NCBI RefSeq assembly: GCF_000378065.1
Contig: NZ_KB899158.1
Span: 1 to 61,842, forward strand
DNA from: Porphyromonas gulae DSM 15663
GTDB lineage: Bacteria > Bacteroidota > Bacteroidia > Bacteroidales > Porphyromonadaceae
Direction of reading: 5' to 3'
DNA length: 61,842 nucleotides
Below, piece by piece: positions 18,833 through 28,163 of this stretch. Position 1 is the stretch's first letter, and every line of letters begins with the position of its first letter. Position numbers and translations under genes: made by a program. A model generated the notes under the pieces. The model was not told where the DNA came from, did not search any database, and was given only the letters and a program-made list of their open reading frames with translations.

Positions 18833-20131
18833 TTATTCGTTTTCCGGCAACTCTTCCGCTTCAGGACGGAACGATGCCGGTACATTCTTTTTGGGCGAAA
18901 GGCCGAGACTGCGCATCTTTTCGATGCGCCCGACGATGTTGCTGCGGCCCTCGACCAATTGACCGCGGGCTTTGGCAAGTGTGGCAACAGTGTTTTGGGC
19001 TTGTTCCTCGGCACGAATGAGTGTCTCGGCGAAGGTGCAGAACTTATCGTACAACCCGTTGGCTTGCTCTACGATTCGCTGCACATTTTTCACTTGCCGG
19101 TCGCGCTGCCATAGATCCAGAGCCATCCGCAAAGCTGCGATCAGGTTGGTCGGATTCATGAGCAGTACGCGTTTGTTGTAGGCCTGATCCCATAAGGTGG
19201 GTTTTTCTCGCAGAGCCAGCGTATAAGCCGGTTCGTTCGGGATGAAGAGCATCACAAATTCAGGAGCTTTGTCGCAATAGTCCTGATAGCTTTTGCTTGC
19301 CAGCTCATCTATATGCCGGCTGATGCTGGCGATGTGCTCTCCCAGCAGCCGTTTGCGCTCGGCTTCGTCCTCGGAGGCGACGAAGGAGGCATAGGCCGTA
19401 AGGGACACCTTGCTGTCGATGATCACCTCCTGACCGTTCGGGTAGCGGACGATCACGTCGGGACGCATCCGTCTGCCCGTCTCATCGTGAAGAAGGGTAC
19501 GCCCTTCATCATCGGTCAGCGTCTCTTGGATGAAGAACTCTTCTCCTTCGGTCAAACCGCTGCGGCGGAGGAGGTTTTCGAGGATCATTTCGCCCCAGTC
19601 GCCCTGTACTTTGGAGTCGCCTTTGAGTGCACGGGTCAGGTTGTTGGCATCATCGCTGAGCCGGCTGTTCTGCTCGATGAGCTTTTGCAGCTCTTTGGCC
19701 AGAGAGAAACGCTCGCGGGCTTCTTCATTGTAGCTCTTTTCGACTTTTTCTTCGAATAGCTTGATGCGTTCGCTCAGCGGTTTGAGTATTTCACCGATGC
19801 GCTCTTCGTTCATCCCGGATAGCTTCCGCGTCTTGTCTTCGAGTATCTCCGATGCCGTGGCTTTGAAGAGGGCTTGCATCTCTTCGGATATTTGTCCGGA
19901 GCGTTTCCTTTCGCGCTCCAATTCGGAAGTGGTAGCTTGCAAGCGTGTCTCCAGTTCGGCACGGATACGGATGGCTTCTTTCTGCTCCTCTTGCAGGTCT
20001 GCCAGCTTCTCAGTGGCCGCCTCCAGTTGTGCTGTCAGCCTGTTTGTCTCCATGTTGTACTTGCGATGGAAGAGCCATACGATGAGTCCGGCAGCTATTG
20101 CGACGATGACGATTAGCCAATACAGTTCCAT
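18833..20131 (-). CDS. rmuC: RmuC family DNA recombination protein
   Basis: About 432 residues with an N-terminal membrane helix (YWLIVIVAIAAGLIVWLF), a long coiled coil rich in Glu, Gln and Arg (about residues 30-120), and the conserved RmuC nuclease-like domain. That domain includes GDWGEMILENLL, DVIVRYPNGQEVIIDSKVSL and LLMNPTNLIAALRMALDLW. RmuC limits inversions at short repeats and is thought to be a membrane-tethered nuclease. The start could also be at 20140 (MGEMELYW) or further upstream; MELYWL at 20131 gives the cleanest membrane anchor. It is upstream of and close to the beta-mannosidase gene. Confidence 0.9.
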   Translation of the reverse strand: MELYWLIVIVAIAAGLIVWLFHRKYNMETNRLTAQLEAATEKLADLQEEQKEAIRIRAELETRLQATTSELERERKRSGQISEEMQALFKATASEILEDKTRKLSGMNEERIGEILKPLSERIKLFEEKVEKSYNEEARERFSLAKELQKLIEQNSRLSDDANNLTRALKGDSKVQGDWGEMILENLLRRSGLTEGEEFFIQETLTDDEGRTLLHDETGRRMRPDVIVRYPNGQEVIIDSKVSLTAYASFVASEDEAERKRLLGEHIASISRHIDELASKSYQDYCDKAPEFVMLFIPNEPAYTLALREKPTLWDQAYNKRVLLMNPTNLIAALRMALDLWQRDRQVKNVQRIVEQANGLYDKFCTFAETLIRAEEQAQNTVATLAKARGQLVEGRSNIVGRIEKMRSLGLSPKKNVPASFRPEAEELPENE

Positions 20132-20160
20132 TTCGCCCATAAATTTTACTGTTTTACGAA

Positions 20161-20168
20161 CGAAGGTA
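20161..20168 (-). promoter_or_regulatory. Possible -7 element of rmuC
   Basis: On the minus strand TACCTTCG (complement of 20168-20161) differs from TAnnTTTG by one base. It lies about 20-30 bp before the possible rmuC starts. The rest of the 20174-20400 region shows no gene. Confidence 0.35.
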
Positions 20169-20378
20169 ATCAATACGTATATAAATCTTCAGCGGAATCC
20201 TTGCCCGTTTCTATAGTGTCGGCTGCATTCTTGTTTGCAAGTCCGGACAACGGTAGTCTCACCGTTTTTACTCGCAACGGGAAATAACCGCGAATTTTTA
20301 GCTTGCAGTTGAGAGCGTTCGCAGCCCTTTTGCGTTTTCTTCGACCGCATGCCCATGAGCCTTTCTGTAAGGGCCGAA

Positions 20379-20411
20379 TTGCCACAGGCAAGTATGAATT
20401 CATTATATTTG
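20379..20411 (+). promoter_or_regulatory. Promoter of the FMN-binding membrane protein gene
   Basis: TATATTTG at 20404-20411 is an exact TAnnTTTG match with a TTG at 20379-20381 (spacing 22, a little long). The ATG is at 20452. Confidence 0.6.
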
Positions 20412-20451
20412 CACGTAATCATCGGCATACTGTCACAAACATAAAACGCCC

Positions 20452-21645
20452 ATGTTGTCTTCCCGCACATTTCGCTACCTGCTCAATCTGATTCTGCTCC
20501 TTGGCGGTATCATATTGGTGACGGGATTTGCCCGTGCCAATAAGGCGAGCTCGGAATCCACGCAAGTAGCCAAGGCTGATACAGCCTCACAAACATTCCC
20601 TGATGAAGTCACCCGTTTCTATCCGATGGCAGCCGGTATCCTCCAAGAGGACAGTACCCGCACCATTGTCATGGATGCCAAGGCTCGTCAGCTGGGTTAC
20701 TTGCTCTACACCTCGCCCTATACAGACTACGTGGAAGGGTACAACGGGCCTACTCCCGTAGCCATCGCCTTTGGTGCGGATGACCGCATCCTCGGCACGA
20801 TCCTGCTCGAACATGACGAGACGCCGAGCTTTGCTCGCAGAGTGGAGAAGGCTGGGTTATATGAAAGTTGGAATGGCAAGACCGCCGAGGAGGCATTGGC
20901 CGAGGATGTCGATGCCGTATCGGGAGCCACCTATACGTCCGAAGCCGTTATCACTTGTGTGCAGAAACGCTTGGAGATATATATCGGTCAAAAAAAAAAC
21001 AAAAAAGCTGACGTTTGGGGGATCGTCCGCACAGGAGGAACCATCGCCGTCATTCTGATGGCTTTAGGTTGCTTCTTCTTTCCGTCAAAGGCCAAACCTT
21101 TTCGTCTCTATCTCCTTGCACTTAGTGTAGTATTCCTCGGTTTTCTTAAAGGGACGTTCCTCTCTTTGGAGAGTACTTACCATTGGTTGAGCACCGGATT
21201 TCCCTTTGCGACACAGTGGTTGCTCATCGGGCTGTTTGCCTTGGCCGTATTGCTGCCCCTGATTACGAACAAACCGTTTTATTGTCGCTGGGTATGTCCT
21301 TTCGGTGCAGCACAGGAATTGATGGGGAAGCTATCCCGACGCAAACTGCATATACCGCCACAGTGGATAAAGGCACTCACGTCCGTAAGACGCTATTTGC
21401 TCCTGATCGTCGTCGTGCTATTGATCTTCAACGTTGCCGGCGATCTCTCCAAGTGGGAGCCATTCGCCGCTTTTTCTTTTCGTTCGGCATCGGTATGGGT
21501 GCTTGTCTTGGCGGGGCTGATGCTTTTGGCCTCCGTTTTCGTTCAGCAGCCGTGGTGCCGTTTCTTTTGCCCAACGGGACAAATGCTCGAAAGCGTCAGA
21601 AAGTGTTCGCCCCGCAACCTGCGACACAATTCTCCCAAAACCTGA
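20452..21645 (+). CDS. FMN-binding, NosR-like membrane flavoprotein
   Basis: The 397-residue protein has an N-terminal membrane anchor. A periplasmic FMN-binding domain at about residues 50-180 ends in VSGATYTSEAV; Thr160 in SGAT is the expected site of covalent FMN attachment by ApbE. About five transmembrane helices follow, with two cysteine motifs CRWVCPFGAAQE and CRFFCPTGQMLE of the NosR/NirI/RnfH-like kind. There is no separate C-terminal ferredoxin domain, so it is shorter than NosR. It probably moves electrons across the inner membrane to or from periplasmic flavin; partner and substrate are unknown. A run of ten A (20990-20999) plus six A lies between the FMN and membrane parts. Confidence 0.82.
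   Translation: MLSSRTFRYLLNLILLLGGIILVTGFARANKASSESTQVAKADTASQTFPDEVTRFYPMAAGILQEDSTRTIVMDAKARQLGYLLYTSPYTDYVEGYNGPTPVAIAFGADDRILGTILLEHDETPSFARRVEKAGLYESWNGKTAEEALAEDVDAVSGATYTSEAVITCVQKRLEIYIGQKKNKKADVWGIVRTGGTIAVILMALGCFFFPSKAKPFRLYLLALSVVFLGFLKGTFLSLESTYHWLSTGFPFATQWLLIGLFALAVLLPLITNKPFYCRWVCPFGAAQELMGKLSRRKLHIPPQWIKALTSVRRYLLLIVVVLLIFNVAGDLSKWEPFAAFSFRSASVWVLVLAGLMLLASVFVQQPWCRFFCPTGQMLESVRKCSPRNLRHNSPKT
20990..21006 (+). repeat. Poly-A tract inside a coding region
   Basis: Ten A (20990-20999), one C and six A (21001-21006) encode QKKNKKA at the junction between the periplasmic FMN domain and the first following membrane helix. Slippage here would frameshift the protein after about 180 residues. 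Confidence 0.85.
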
Positions 21646-21702
21646 CGAAATTCCCCGTTACTCCTTACTCCTTATTTCACCTGAACAAATCGATCTATTC
21701 AT

Positions 21703-24399
21703 ATGACAGATTCTTTTGATAACGAACAACCGGATATAGAGTCATCCGCATCCGATCTGCTTCCCGAAGCCGGCAGTCGCCTGCCGGCGGATCATCCTGG
21801 CATGGCTACACACCACCTCGGAGGCATGTACCGAAACTGGTACCTCGACTATGCTTCTTACGTAATTCTGGAACGTGCAGTGCCTCATATAGAGGATGGA
21901 CTCAAGCCCGTACAACGCCGTATCCTCTATACCATGCACCATTGGTTCGACAATGGTCGTATGAACAAGGTGGCGAAGGTGACGGGACAGACTATGGCCC
22001 TACACCCACATGGCGATGCTTCTATCAACGATGCTCTCGTCCAGCTGGGGCAAAAAGGCTATCTGATCGACACACAGGGGAACTGGGGTAATATCCTCAC
22101 GGGGGACGAGGCGGCAGCCGGTCGTTACATCGAGGCCAAACTCTCGGCTTTGGCTCAGGAGACTCTTTTCAATGATAAGATTACCCGATGGAAGCGTTCT
22201 TACGATGGCAGCGAGGATGAGCCAGTGGCGTTGCCCGTTAAGTTTCCACTTCTCTTGGCACAGGGGACGGAAGGCATTGCCGTGGGTTTGAATTCCAAGA
22301 TATTGCCGCACAATCTCGGTGAACTGCTCATGGCATGTATAGCTCATCTGAGGGGAGAGACTTTCGAACTTTATCCCGATTTCCCTACCGGTGGTATGAT
22401 GGATGCCAGCCGGTACAATGACGGCCGGCGTGGGGGACAGATCAAGAGCAGGGCTAAGATTCGCAAACTGGACAATCGTACTCTCAGCATTACCGAACTG
22501 CCTTGTGGTAAGACGACGTCTTCCCTGATCGAATCTATTCTGAAAGCCAATGAAAAGGGTAAGATCAAGATCAAACGAATAGATGATATGACGGCTGCCG
22601 AAGCCGATATACGTATTCATCTGGCTGCGGGTGTATCTTCGGACAAAACCATCGATGCGCTCTATGCCTTTACCGACTGTGAGGTAAGCCAGTCGCCCAA
22701 TGCTTGCGTCATCATGGACGACAAGCCGGTATTCTTGGGTGTGACCGATTTGCTGCGTTATAGTGCAGAGCGAACGCGAGAGCTGCTGAAGCAGGAACTG
22801 ATGATCCGTTTGGAAGAGAAGCGAGAACAGTATTTGGCAGCTTCGCTCGAGAGGATTTTCATAGAAGAGCGTATCTACAAAGATCGGGAGTTCGAAGAGG
22901 CGGAGAGCGAACAGGATGCTCTCATGCACGTAGAGACGAGGTTGGAGCCTTTCGCCCATCGTTTTATTCGTCCGATTACCTACGATGATCTGAAAAAACT
23001 GCTGGAAATACGCATGGCGCGGATCCTCCGCTTCAATTTGCCCAAGCACGAAGCCATGATGCTTCAGCTCGAAAAGGATATTGCCGAACTGGAAAAGAAT
23101 ATCCGTGAGATTACTGCTTATACCATCCGTTGGTTCGAGTATCTGCACGAGCACTATGCTTCCCGTTTTCCGCGAAGGACACAACTTATCGGATTCGGCA
23201 CCATTCAGGCCACGAAAGTGGCAGAAGCCAATGCCAAGCTCTATATCAACCGCGAAGAAGGGTTCATCGGTATGGGGCTCAAGGGCGATGAATTCGTGTG
23301 CAACTGTTCCGACCTCGACGATGCCATCATCTTTTTCCGCGATGGTACATACCTCGTTACGAAGGTTGAGGAAAAGAAATTTATCGGCAACCGTGAGGTG
23401 ATCTATATCGACCGGTTCGAACGAAACGACAAACGCACCATCTACAACGTCATTTATCGCGACGGCAAGTCCGCTCCATTCTATATCAAACGTTTCAGCG
23501 TCACCGGTGTTACGCGCGACAAGGAGTACAACCTTACGCAGGAAACGGCCGGTAGTCGGGTGATGTATTTCACTGCCAATAAAAACGGCGAGGCAGAGAC
23601 CGTGAGGATCATCCTCAAACCGAAAGCCCGCCAGCGGGTACTCTCTTTCGAGAAAGACTTTAGCGATGTCGCTATCAAGGGGCGGAGTAGCAAGGGCAAT
23701 CTGCTGACCAAGGCAGAGGTACACAAGATCCTCTTCAAACAGCAGGGTGCTTCCACCCTCGGAGGGCGCAAAGTTTGGTTCGATCGGGACGTGATGCGAC
23801 TGAACTACGACGAGCAGGGCGAGTATCTCGGCGAATTCCAAGCCAATGATTCGGTGCTGGTAATCTTGGATAATGGGGACTGTTATACTACATCCATAGC
23901 GGAAAACAACCACTTCGACCCCAATATGATTAGAATAGAGAAGTACCGTCCCGAAAAAGTTTGGACAGCCATCTATCACAACAGAGATGCCGGCTTCCCT
24001 TATCTGAAGCGTTTCAAGATAGAAAACGGCAGTCGGGATAATATGTTGGGAGGAGAAGCTGAGGGCAATAGTCTGCTTTTACTCTCGGATACGCGCTACC
24101 CACGTTTTGCTCTTACTTTCGCCGGAATAGATGCCACTCGTCCGGAACTGATCGTGGAGGGAGAAGACTTTGTCGCTGTCAAAGGCATACATGCCAAAGG
24201 CAAGCGACTGACTACCTATAAGCTCGATGGAGCGAAAGAATTGTCTCCCGTTCGTGATGAAGAACCGGACGAGGAAACAACCGATCCGGACGAGAGCTTC
24301 GCCGAGGTTGCACCCGAAGCCGTTGCTTCCGATGAAGATATAAGAGACGAACTCTTGGGTATCCAGCGATTGCAATTCGACGACGATGAAAACGAATAG
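21703..24399 (+). CDS. parC: DNA topoisomerase IV subunit A
   Basis: The 898-residue type IIA topoisomerase breakage-reunion subunit decatenates daughter chromosomes with ParE. The winged-helix core contains YASYVILERAVPHIEDGLKP and the quinolone-region segment ALHPHGDASINDALV. The active tyrosine is Tyr142 in AAAGRYIEAKLS. A coiled-coil arm (about residues 440-470) and a beta-propeller-like C-terminal domain follow. The protein ends in a strongly acidic tail (DEEPDEETTDPDESF and on). GyrA is the alternative, but the C-terminal part lacks a GyrA box that I can see, so ParC is preferred. Its end overlaps the next start by 14 bases. Confidence 0.9.
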   Translation: MTDSFDNEQPDIESSASDLLPEAGSRLPADHPGMATHHLGGMYRNWYLDYASYVILERAVPHIEDGLKPVQRRILYTMHHWFDNGRMNKVAKVTGQTMALHPHGDASINDALVQLGQKGYLIDTQGNWGNILTGDEAAAGRYIEAKLSALAQETLFNDKITRWKRSYDGSEDEPVALPVKFPLLLAQGTEGIAVGLNSKILPHNLGELLMACIAHLRGETFELYPDFPTGGMMDASRYNDGRRGGQIKSRAKIRKLDNRTLSITELPCGKTTSSLIESILKANEKGKIKIKRIDDMTAAEADIRIHLAAGVSSDKTIDALYAFTDCEVSQSPNACVIMDDKPVFLGVTDLLRYSAERTRELLKQELMIRLEEKREQYLAASLERIFIEERIYKDREFEEAESEQDALMHVETRLEPFAHRFIRPITYDDLKKLLEIRMARILRFNLPKHEAMMLQLEKDIAELEKNIREITAYTIRWFEYLHEHYASRFPRRTQLIGFGTIQATKVAEANAKLYINREEGFIGMGLKGDEFVCNCSDLDDAIIFFRDGTYLVTKVEEKKFIGNREVIYIDRFERNDKRTIYNVIYRDGKSAPFYIKRFSVTGVTRDKEYNLTQETAGSRVMYFTANKNGEAETVRIILKPKARQRVLSFEKDFSDVAIKGRSSKGNLLTKAEVHKILFKQQGASTLGGRKVWFDRDVMRLNYDEQGEYLGEFQANDSVLVILDNGDCYTTSIAENNHFDPNMIRIEKYRPEKVWTAIYHNRDAGFPYLKRFKIENGSRDNMLGGEAEGNSLLLLSDTRYPRFALTFAGIDATRPELIVEGEDFVAVKGIHAKGKRLTTYKLDGAKELSPVRDEEPDEETTDPDESFAEVAPEAVASDEDIRDELLGIQRLQFDDDENE

Positions 24400-25333
24400 A
24401 CGATACGCATTTGTTTTGCCGCTTCTGCTACTCACAGGATTGTTGGCATGGGGGCAGGATTCTTCCCACGGTAGCAATACAGCGTTTGCAACTGATTCTT
24501 CGAGTAGAGAGTTGCCCACGGAGCAGTCCGCCTACCGCATTCATTCTGCCTATATGGTCGGTGGTGGCGGAAGCATAACGCGCGACACCTATTTGTCACC
24601 CCTTCGTTATGGAGGATGGACGCTGAATTTGTTGGGAGAGAAGACGTTCCCTCTCAAAGTCTCCGATTCCCGTTGGATGATCCGTACTGGGCATGAACTG
24701 GATTTTGCCCTGATGGACAATCCGGCCAATAATGCTCATTTCTATTCCCTGCTGTATAACGGTTCCGCTGCGGCTCTTTACCGCCTTGGCGCTAAGCATC
24801 TGCGAGCCGCGTGGATGGACAATCTGCGCTTGGCATTCGGCCCGGGCTTGGAAGTCGGGCTTGGAGGAATTTATAGTACGCGCAACGGCAATAATCCTGC
24901 GACCTTGAAGCTCTACACCAATGCCATCGCCCAAGCCTCGATAGGATACTACGTCCCCTCCGATGTTTTCCCCTTGTATTTTCGGTTGCTCTCCCAGATC
25001 AATCTCTTCGGTATAGCCTATGGAAATGGTTTTGGTGAGAGCTATTACGAGAATTTTTTGCTCAATAACGGCATTGCAGGCTCCCTGCATTTCACTTATC
25101 CGGGCAAGTTTACTCGGTTCACGACACTCATAACGGCGGATATTCCCATTCGGAACATCTGTACGCTTCGTGTCGGTTATCGCTATTCCCATTTGGGCTC
25201 TTCGCTTAACGCATTGGATACTCGAATCCACAGTCATACGGCTTTTATCGGTTTCGTCACGGAGTTTTACCGATTCCGCGGACGCAAAGCCATGAATACC
25301 GGTCGGAGAACCAGTCTTTACTATCATGATTAG
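24386..25333 (+). CDS. Exported protein, probable DUF3316-type barrel
   Basis: The 315-residue protein has a signal peptide ending around LLTGLLAWGQ. The remainder is glycine- and aromatic-rich alternating strands (for example LRLAFGPGLEVGLGGIYS and TLRVGYRYSHLGSSLN), as in small outer-membrane barrels. It resembles the Bacteroidota DUF3316 group, but I hold that name loosely. It overlaps parC by 14 bases at its start and the next gene by eight at its end, so it belongs to the same transcript. Confidence 0.75.
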   Translation: MKTNRRYAFVLPLLLLTGLLAWGQDSSHGSNTAFATDSSSRELPTEQSAYRIHSAYMVGGGGSITRDTYLSPLRYGGWTLNLLGEKTFPLKVSDSRWMIRTGHELDFALMDNPANNAHFYSLLYNGSAAALYRLGAKHLRAAWMDNLRLAFGPGLEVGLGGIYSTRNGNNPATLKLYTNAIAQASIGYYVPSDVFPLYFRLLSQINLFGIAYGNGFGESYYENFLLNNGIAGSLHFTYPGKFTRFTTLITADIPIRNICTLRVGYRYSHLGSSLNALDTRIHSHTAFIGFVTEFYRFRGRKAMNTGRRTSLYYHD

Positions 25334-26402
25334 AACGACGATGAAGAGATTGCTCGCTATCCTCCTGTCTGCATTGGCTTTCAGCTCATGCTCCACAAAG
25401 GAAGATTTTACCTTCGACCCCTATCGGAACTACGATGCTCTATGGGAAATCTTGGATCGGGGATATTGTTTTTTCGATCTCAAACTGCCTGAGGACTCTA
25501 CATGGCGGGATATGTATCACAAGCATTATAGGGACTTACGTCCCCAAATGAGCAGTGACTCTCTCTTCCTCGTCATGACACAACTCCTCTCCGAACTGAA
25601 AGACGGTCATGTCAATCTGAGCAGCTCGTTCGACTACGGCCATTATTGGAAATGGTACGAAGACTATCCTCTGAATCTGAGTCTCGATCTGAGACGCAAG
25701 TATCTGGGACACGATTACCGTATCGCCGGCGGACTCAAGTACCGCAGACTTACGTACAACGGTCATGCTCCCGACAGTATCGGCTACATCGTCTACGAAA
25801 GCTTTGGGAAACCTATTTCCAATAGCAATATAAGCGGTATGCTTTCGCGGCTGACCGAGTGTAAGGCTCTGATCATCGACATTCGTGGCAATGGAGGGGG
25901 ACAGCTTACTTATGCAGACGAATTTGCCCGTCACTTCACCAAGAAAAAGATGCTCACCGGCTATATCCGCCACAAGACCGGCCCGGCACACGATGCCTTT
26001 TCTGATCCTCTCCCCCTTTATTTGGACACGCTTTCTTCCGGAGTCGTATGGATGCGCCCCGTAGTACTACTGACGAATCGGGAAGTATTCAGCTCTGCCA
26101 ATGATTTTGTCCTGAAGATGAGGCCCCTGCCTTTCGTCACCGTTATGGGCGACAAGACCGGCGGTGGTGCCGGATTGCCCATCTCATCGGAGATCCCTTG
26201 TGGTTGGGGGGTTCGTTACTCAGCCTGCAGGATGACCGATCCGAGTGGTGCGGATGTGGAGTTTGGGATAGAACCGCACTATTACGTCTCCCTCTTGGAT
26301 AGCGACCTGGCCAATAGCCATGATACCCTCATCGAAGAAGCTGTACGATATATCAAAAGAAAAATAGCCGAGTACAATCAGAGCGGCCAATGGATCAAGT
26401 AG
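25326..26402 (+). CDS. S41 family peptidase-like lipoprotein
   Basis: A 358-residue predicted lipoprotein: the leader MKRLLAILLSALAFSSC has a lipobox at LAFSSC. The C-terminal half is a tail-specific-protease fold with ALIIDIRGNGGGQLTYADEF, then VVLLTNREVFSSANDFVLKM containing the expected catalytic serine, and TVMGDKTGGGAGLP. No PDZ domain is obvious between the N-terminal helical part and the catalytic core, so it is the short PDZ-less form common in Bacteroidota. MKRLL at 25341 is an alternative start. It converges with bioC, whose stop is 30 bp away. Confidence 0.87.
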   Translation: MIRTTMKRLLAILLSALAFSSCSTKEDFTFDPYRNYDALWEILDRGYCFFDLKLPEDSTWRDMYHKHYRDLRPQMSSDSLFLVMTQLLSELKDGHVNLSSSFDYGHYWKWYEDYPLNLSLDLRRKYLGHDYRIAGGLKYRRLTYNGHAPDSIGYIVYESFGKPISNSNISGMLSRLTECKALIIDIRGNGGGQLTYADEFARHFTKKKMLTGYIRHKTGPAHDAFSDPLPLYLDTLSSGVVWMRPVVLLTNREVFSSANDFVLKMRPLPFVTVMGDKTGGGAGLPISSEIPCGWGVRYSACRMTDPSGADVEFGIEPHYYVSLLDSDLANSHDTLIEEAVRYIKRKIAEYNQSGQWIK

Positions 26403-26431
26403 ACCGATAGCCGTATGCCGCCTCCTGCATC

Positions 26432-27199
26432 CTACTTTGCAAGGAAATAAAGTGGGGTATAGGTCAGCGTAACCTGTCCGTCCGGGGTGGAGAACCCTTC
26501 CCGATATGCTTCTTCGAATCGTGCCAATCGGCTCCGTGTCCATACCTCTTCGTGTCGGGGAGTCGCTGTAACGCCGGTACGCTTCAGGTGCATGAGTACA
26601 TCGCGAGGCGAATCGAACGTCAGTACGATCTGCTCCTCATGCTTATACACGGCGGAAAAAGCAGCCTCCAGCCATTTCATCAGTACCTCTGTCGAAGGAT
26701 AGAGCAGTCCTCGGTTCGTGAGCGTTCTTATCTCGGGAAGATTGTCGGGAGAGAAAGTGTTGAAGAGAAAGATGCCATCGGGACGCAACAAGCCTGCCAC
26801 CGTCCGAATGAATGACTCCGGATCCTTGAACCACTGAAAGGCCGATGCCGAGGTGATCAGATCGTAAGTATCCGTGTGGGGCATCGTCTCGGCTTCGCCT
26901 GCATGGAAGGAAGCAGGGCTTACGCGTATATACTCCTCGCAGACGGGGCATAAATCATTGAGCGTCCACTGCTTTACCGTAATGGCTTGAGCCAGTTGGC
27001 GCGTATAGACACCGCTGCCGCAGCCGTATTCCAGCACATGTTCGAAGTGGCGACGCCCTGTAGCCGTCAGAAGATCGGTCAGTCGCTCCCCTATACGATG
27101 CTGCGCCACGGCATACTTCTCGTAGTAGGGCAAAGCCGAAGTAAACCGTTTGATGACCAGTTCGCTGTCTATCTCTCTCAACCCCAAAGCTGCTCCCAT
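26432..27199 (-). CDS. bioC: Malonyl-ACP O-methyltransferase BioC
   Basis: The 255-residue SAM-dependent methyltransferase masks malonyl-ACP as its methyl ester to start pimelate synthesis for biotin. The SAM-binding motif I is HVLEYGCGSGVYTRQLA, and ITSASAFQWFKDPESF is the typical BioC segment after motif II. RFTSALPYYEKYAVAQHRI at the N-terminus also matches the family. It overlaps the end of bioG by 22 bases, which places it second in a bioG-bioC operon. The other biotin genes are not in the window. Confidence 0.92.
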   Translation of the reverse strand: MGAALGLREIDSELVIKRFTSALPYYEKYAVAQHRIGERLTDLLTATGRRHFEHVLEYGCGSGVYTRQLAQAITVKQWTLNDLCPVCEEYIRVSPASFHAGEAETMPHTDTYDLITSASAFQWFKDPESFIRTVAGLLRPDGIFLFNTFSPDNLPEIRTLTNRGLLYPSTEVLMKWLEAAFSAVYKHEEQIVLTFDSPRDVLMHLKRTGVTATPRHEEVWTRSRLARFEEAYREGFSTPDGQVTLTYTPLYFLAK

Positions 27200-27864
27200 T
27201 CGGTGAAACGGTTAAACAAATAGTGATCGCCTTCCGCTACGGTCTCTATGTCCCGGCAGCCTCGCATCTGCCAAAAAGCCTGCTGATTCTTAGCCGGTAT
27301 GATCCGATCCTTTGCCCCTATCAGAGCTTTATCCCAGCTAAGCGGAGCGGTAGGGTGAGGATCAACGCTTTTCAGTCTCTTCTCCTCTTCTTCGCAGACG
27401 CGTCCCAACTCAGCTTTAATTTCGTCGGTCTCCCTCGCCGCCAGTGCCTCGAACAGGTGTTTCAGCGATTTGCCTCCGCACATCCGCTTGTTGAATCGCA
27501 GGCGGTTTTCTTCCGTCAGGCCATCCAGCGTACCACGGAAAATATCCAAGGGTATTCCCATCGCATCGTCCATCGGATAGCCGGTGCCGCATATCGCTAC
27601 GGCCGAAACCACGGCAGGCAGCTTCCCCTCTCGCGCAAGCCTTTCGGTCGCCCATACGCCCATAGACCATGCCGACAAGCGAATCTCGCGGTAGGGCGCC
27701 CAATCGACGTCCAGCGTATCCGTTCGATAGTCCCACACGTGCAGCAAGTCGTATTCGGGAGGAATGGCCAGGTGCGAAACGGCTTCGCGGGTCATAGCCC
27801 AGCCGTTGAAAAAAAGGATGAGTTTATCGGAATCCGGAGACTGCCGGAATAATTCTTTTTGCAT
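27178..27864 (-). CDS. bioG: Pimeloyl-ACP methyl ester esterase BioG
   Basis: The 228-residue alpha/beta hydrolase of the BioG (DUF452) family ends the BioC-initiated pathway by removing the methyl ester from pimeloyl-ACP. LILFFNGWAMTREAVSHL forms the oxyanion region, RLSAWSMGVWATERLA holds the nucleophilic serine, and VAEGDHYLFNRFTEW holds the catalytic histidine. BioG replaces BioH in many Bacteroidota. Its ATG is only seven bases from a -7-like element, so the transcript may be leaderless. Confidence 0.92.
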   Translation of the reverse strand: MQKELFRQSPDSDKLILFFNGWAMTREAVSHLAIPPEYDLLHVWDYRTDTLDVDWAPYREIRLSAWSMGVWATERLAREGKLPAVVSAVAICGTGYPMDDAMGIPLDIFRGTLDGLTEENRLRFNKRMCGGKSLKHLFEALAARETDEIKAELGRVCEEEEKRLKSVDPHPTAPLSWDKALIGAKDRIIPAKNQQAFWQMRGCRDIETVAEGDHYLFNRFTEWEQLWG

Positions 27865-27871
27865 ACGCCGG

Positions 27872-27879
27872 CAAAGATA
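27872..27879 (-). promoter_or_regulatory. Possible promoter -7 element of bioG-bioC
   Basis: On the minus strand TATCTTTG (complement of 27879-27872) matches TAnnTTTG and ends seven bases before the bioG ATG at 27864, giving a leader of about zero length if used. No site clearly matching a biotin operator was recognised. Confidence 0.45.
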
Positions 27880-28002
27880 GTGAACTTCGTTGCTCTCTAT
27901 CGTTCTCCCTGCGTGGCTTCTCTTTTTCCGCCTTTTAACCCTGCCGTCTCTCGAATGGGAGCAAAAGGATAAATATCGAAAAGTGGCAAAATGAAATTCT
28001 CA

Positions 28003-28161
28003 AGCCGAAAACGCTCCGATTGCGGTGCGTGTTTTCCCGAAAAGCGGCGCGAGATTTTTTTCGCTGTGGCCCGAGAAATTTTTCGCTCCCGCGCCAAAAC
28101 CGAAAAGTTCACGCGCCACGTTTTTCTGTACTGCGAATGATCTTTTTTTCGCGCCTAAACG
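28003..28161 (+). repeat. Dispersed palindromic repeat, copy B
   Basis: This element lies in the 463-bp divergent gap between bioG and cls. The head is GAAAACGCTCCGATTGCGG. The arms are 28045-28070 (CGGCGCGAGA ... GTGGC) and 28091-28118 (GCGCCAAAACCG ... ACGCGCCA). A T5 run follows at 28121-28125, and the tail is CGCGCCTAAACG. Since no plus-strand gene lies upstream, it cannot simply be the terminator of a protein-coding operon. Confidence 0.85.
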
Positions 28162-28163
28162 TC

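Noticed and set aside
18802-19014. N-terminal extension of the beta-mannosidase
   Set aside because: It overlaps the end of rmuC and would bury the signal peptide that begins at 18801.
22000-23979. Long open frame of 659 codons antisense to parC
   Set aside because: Its sequence shows no family features and it mirrors the parC codon pattern; parC is certain.
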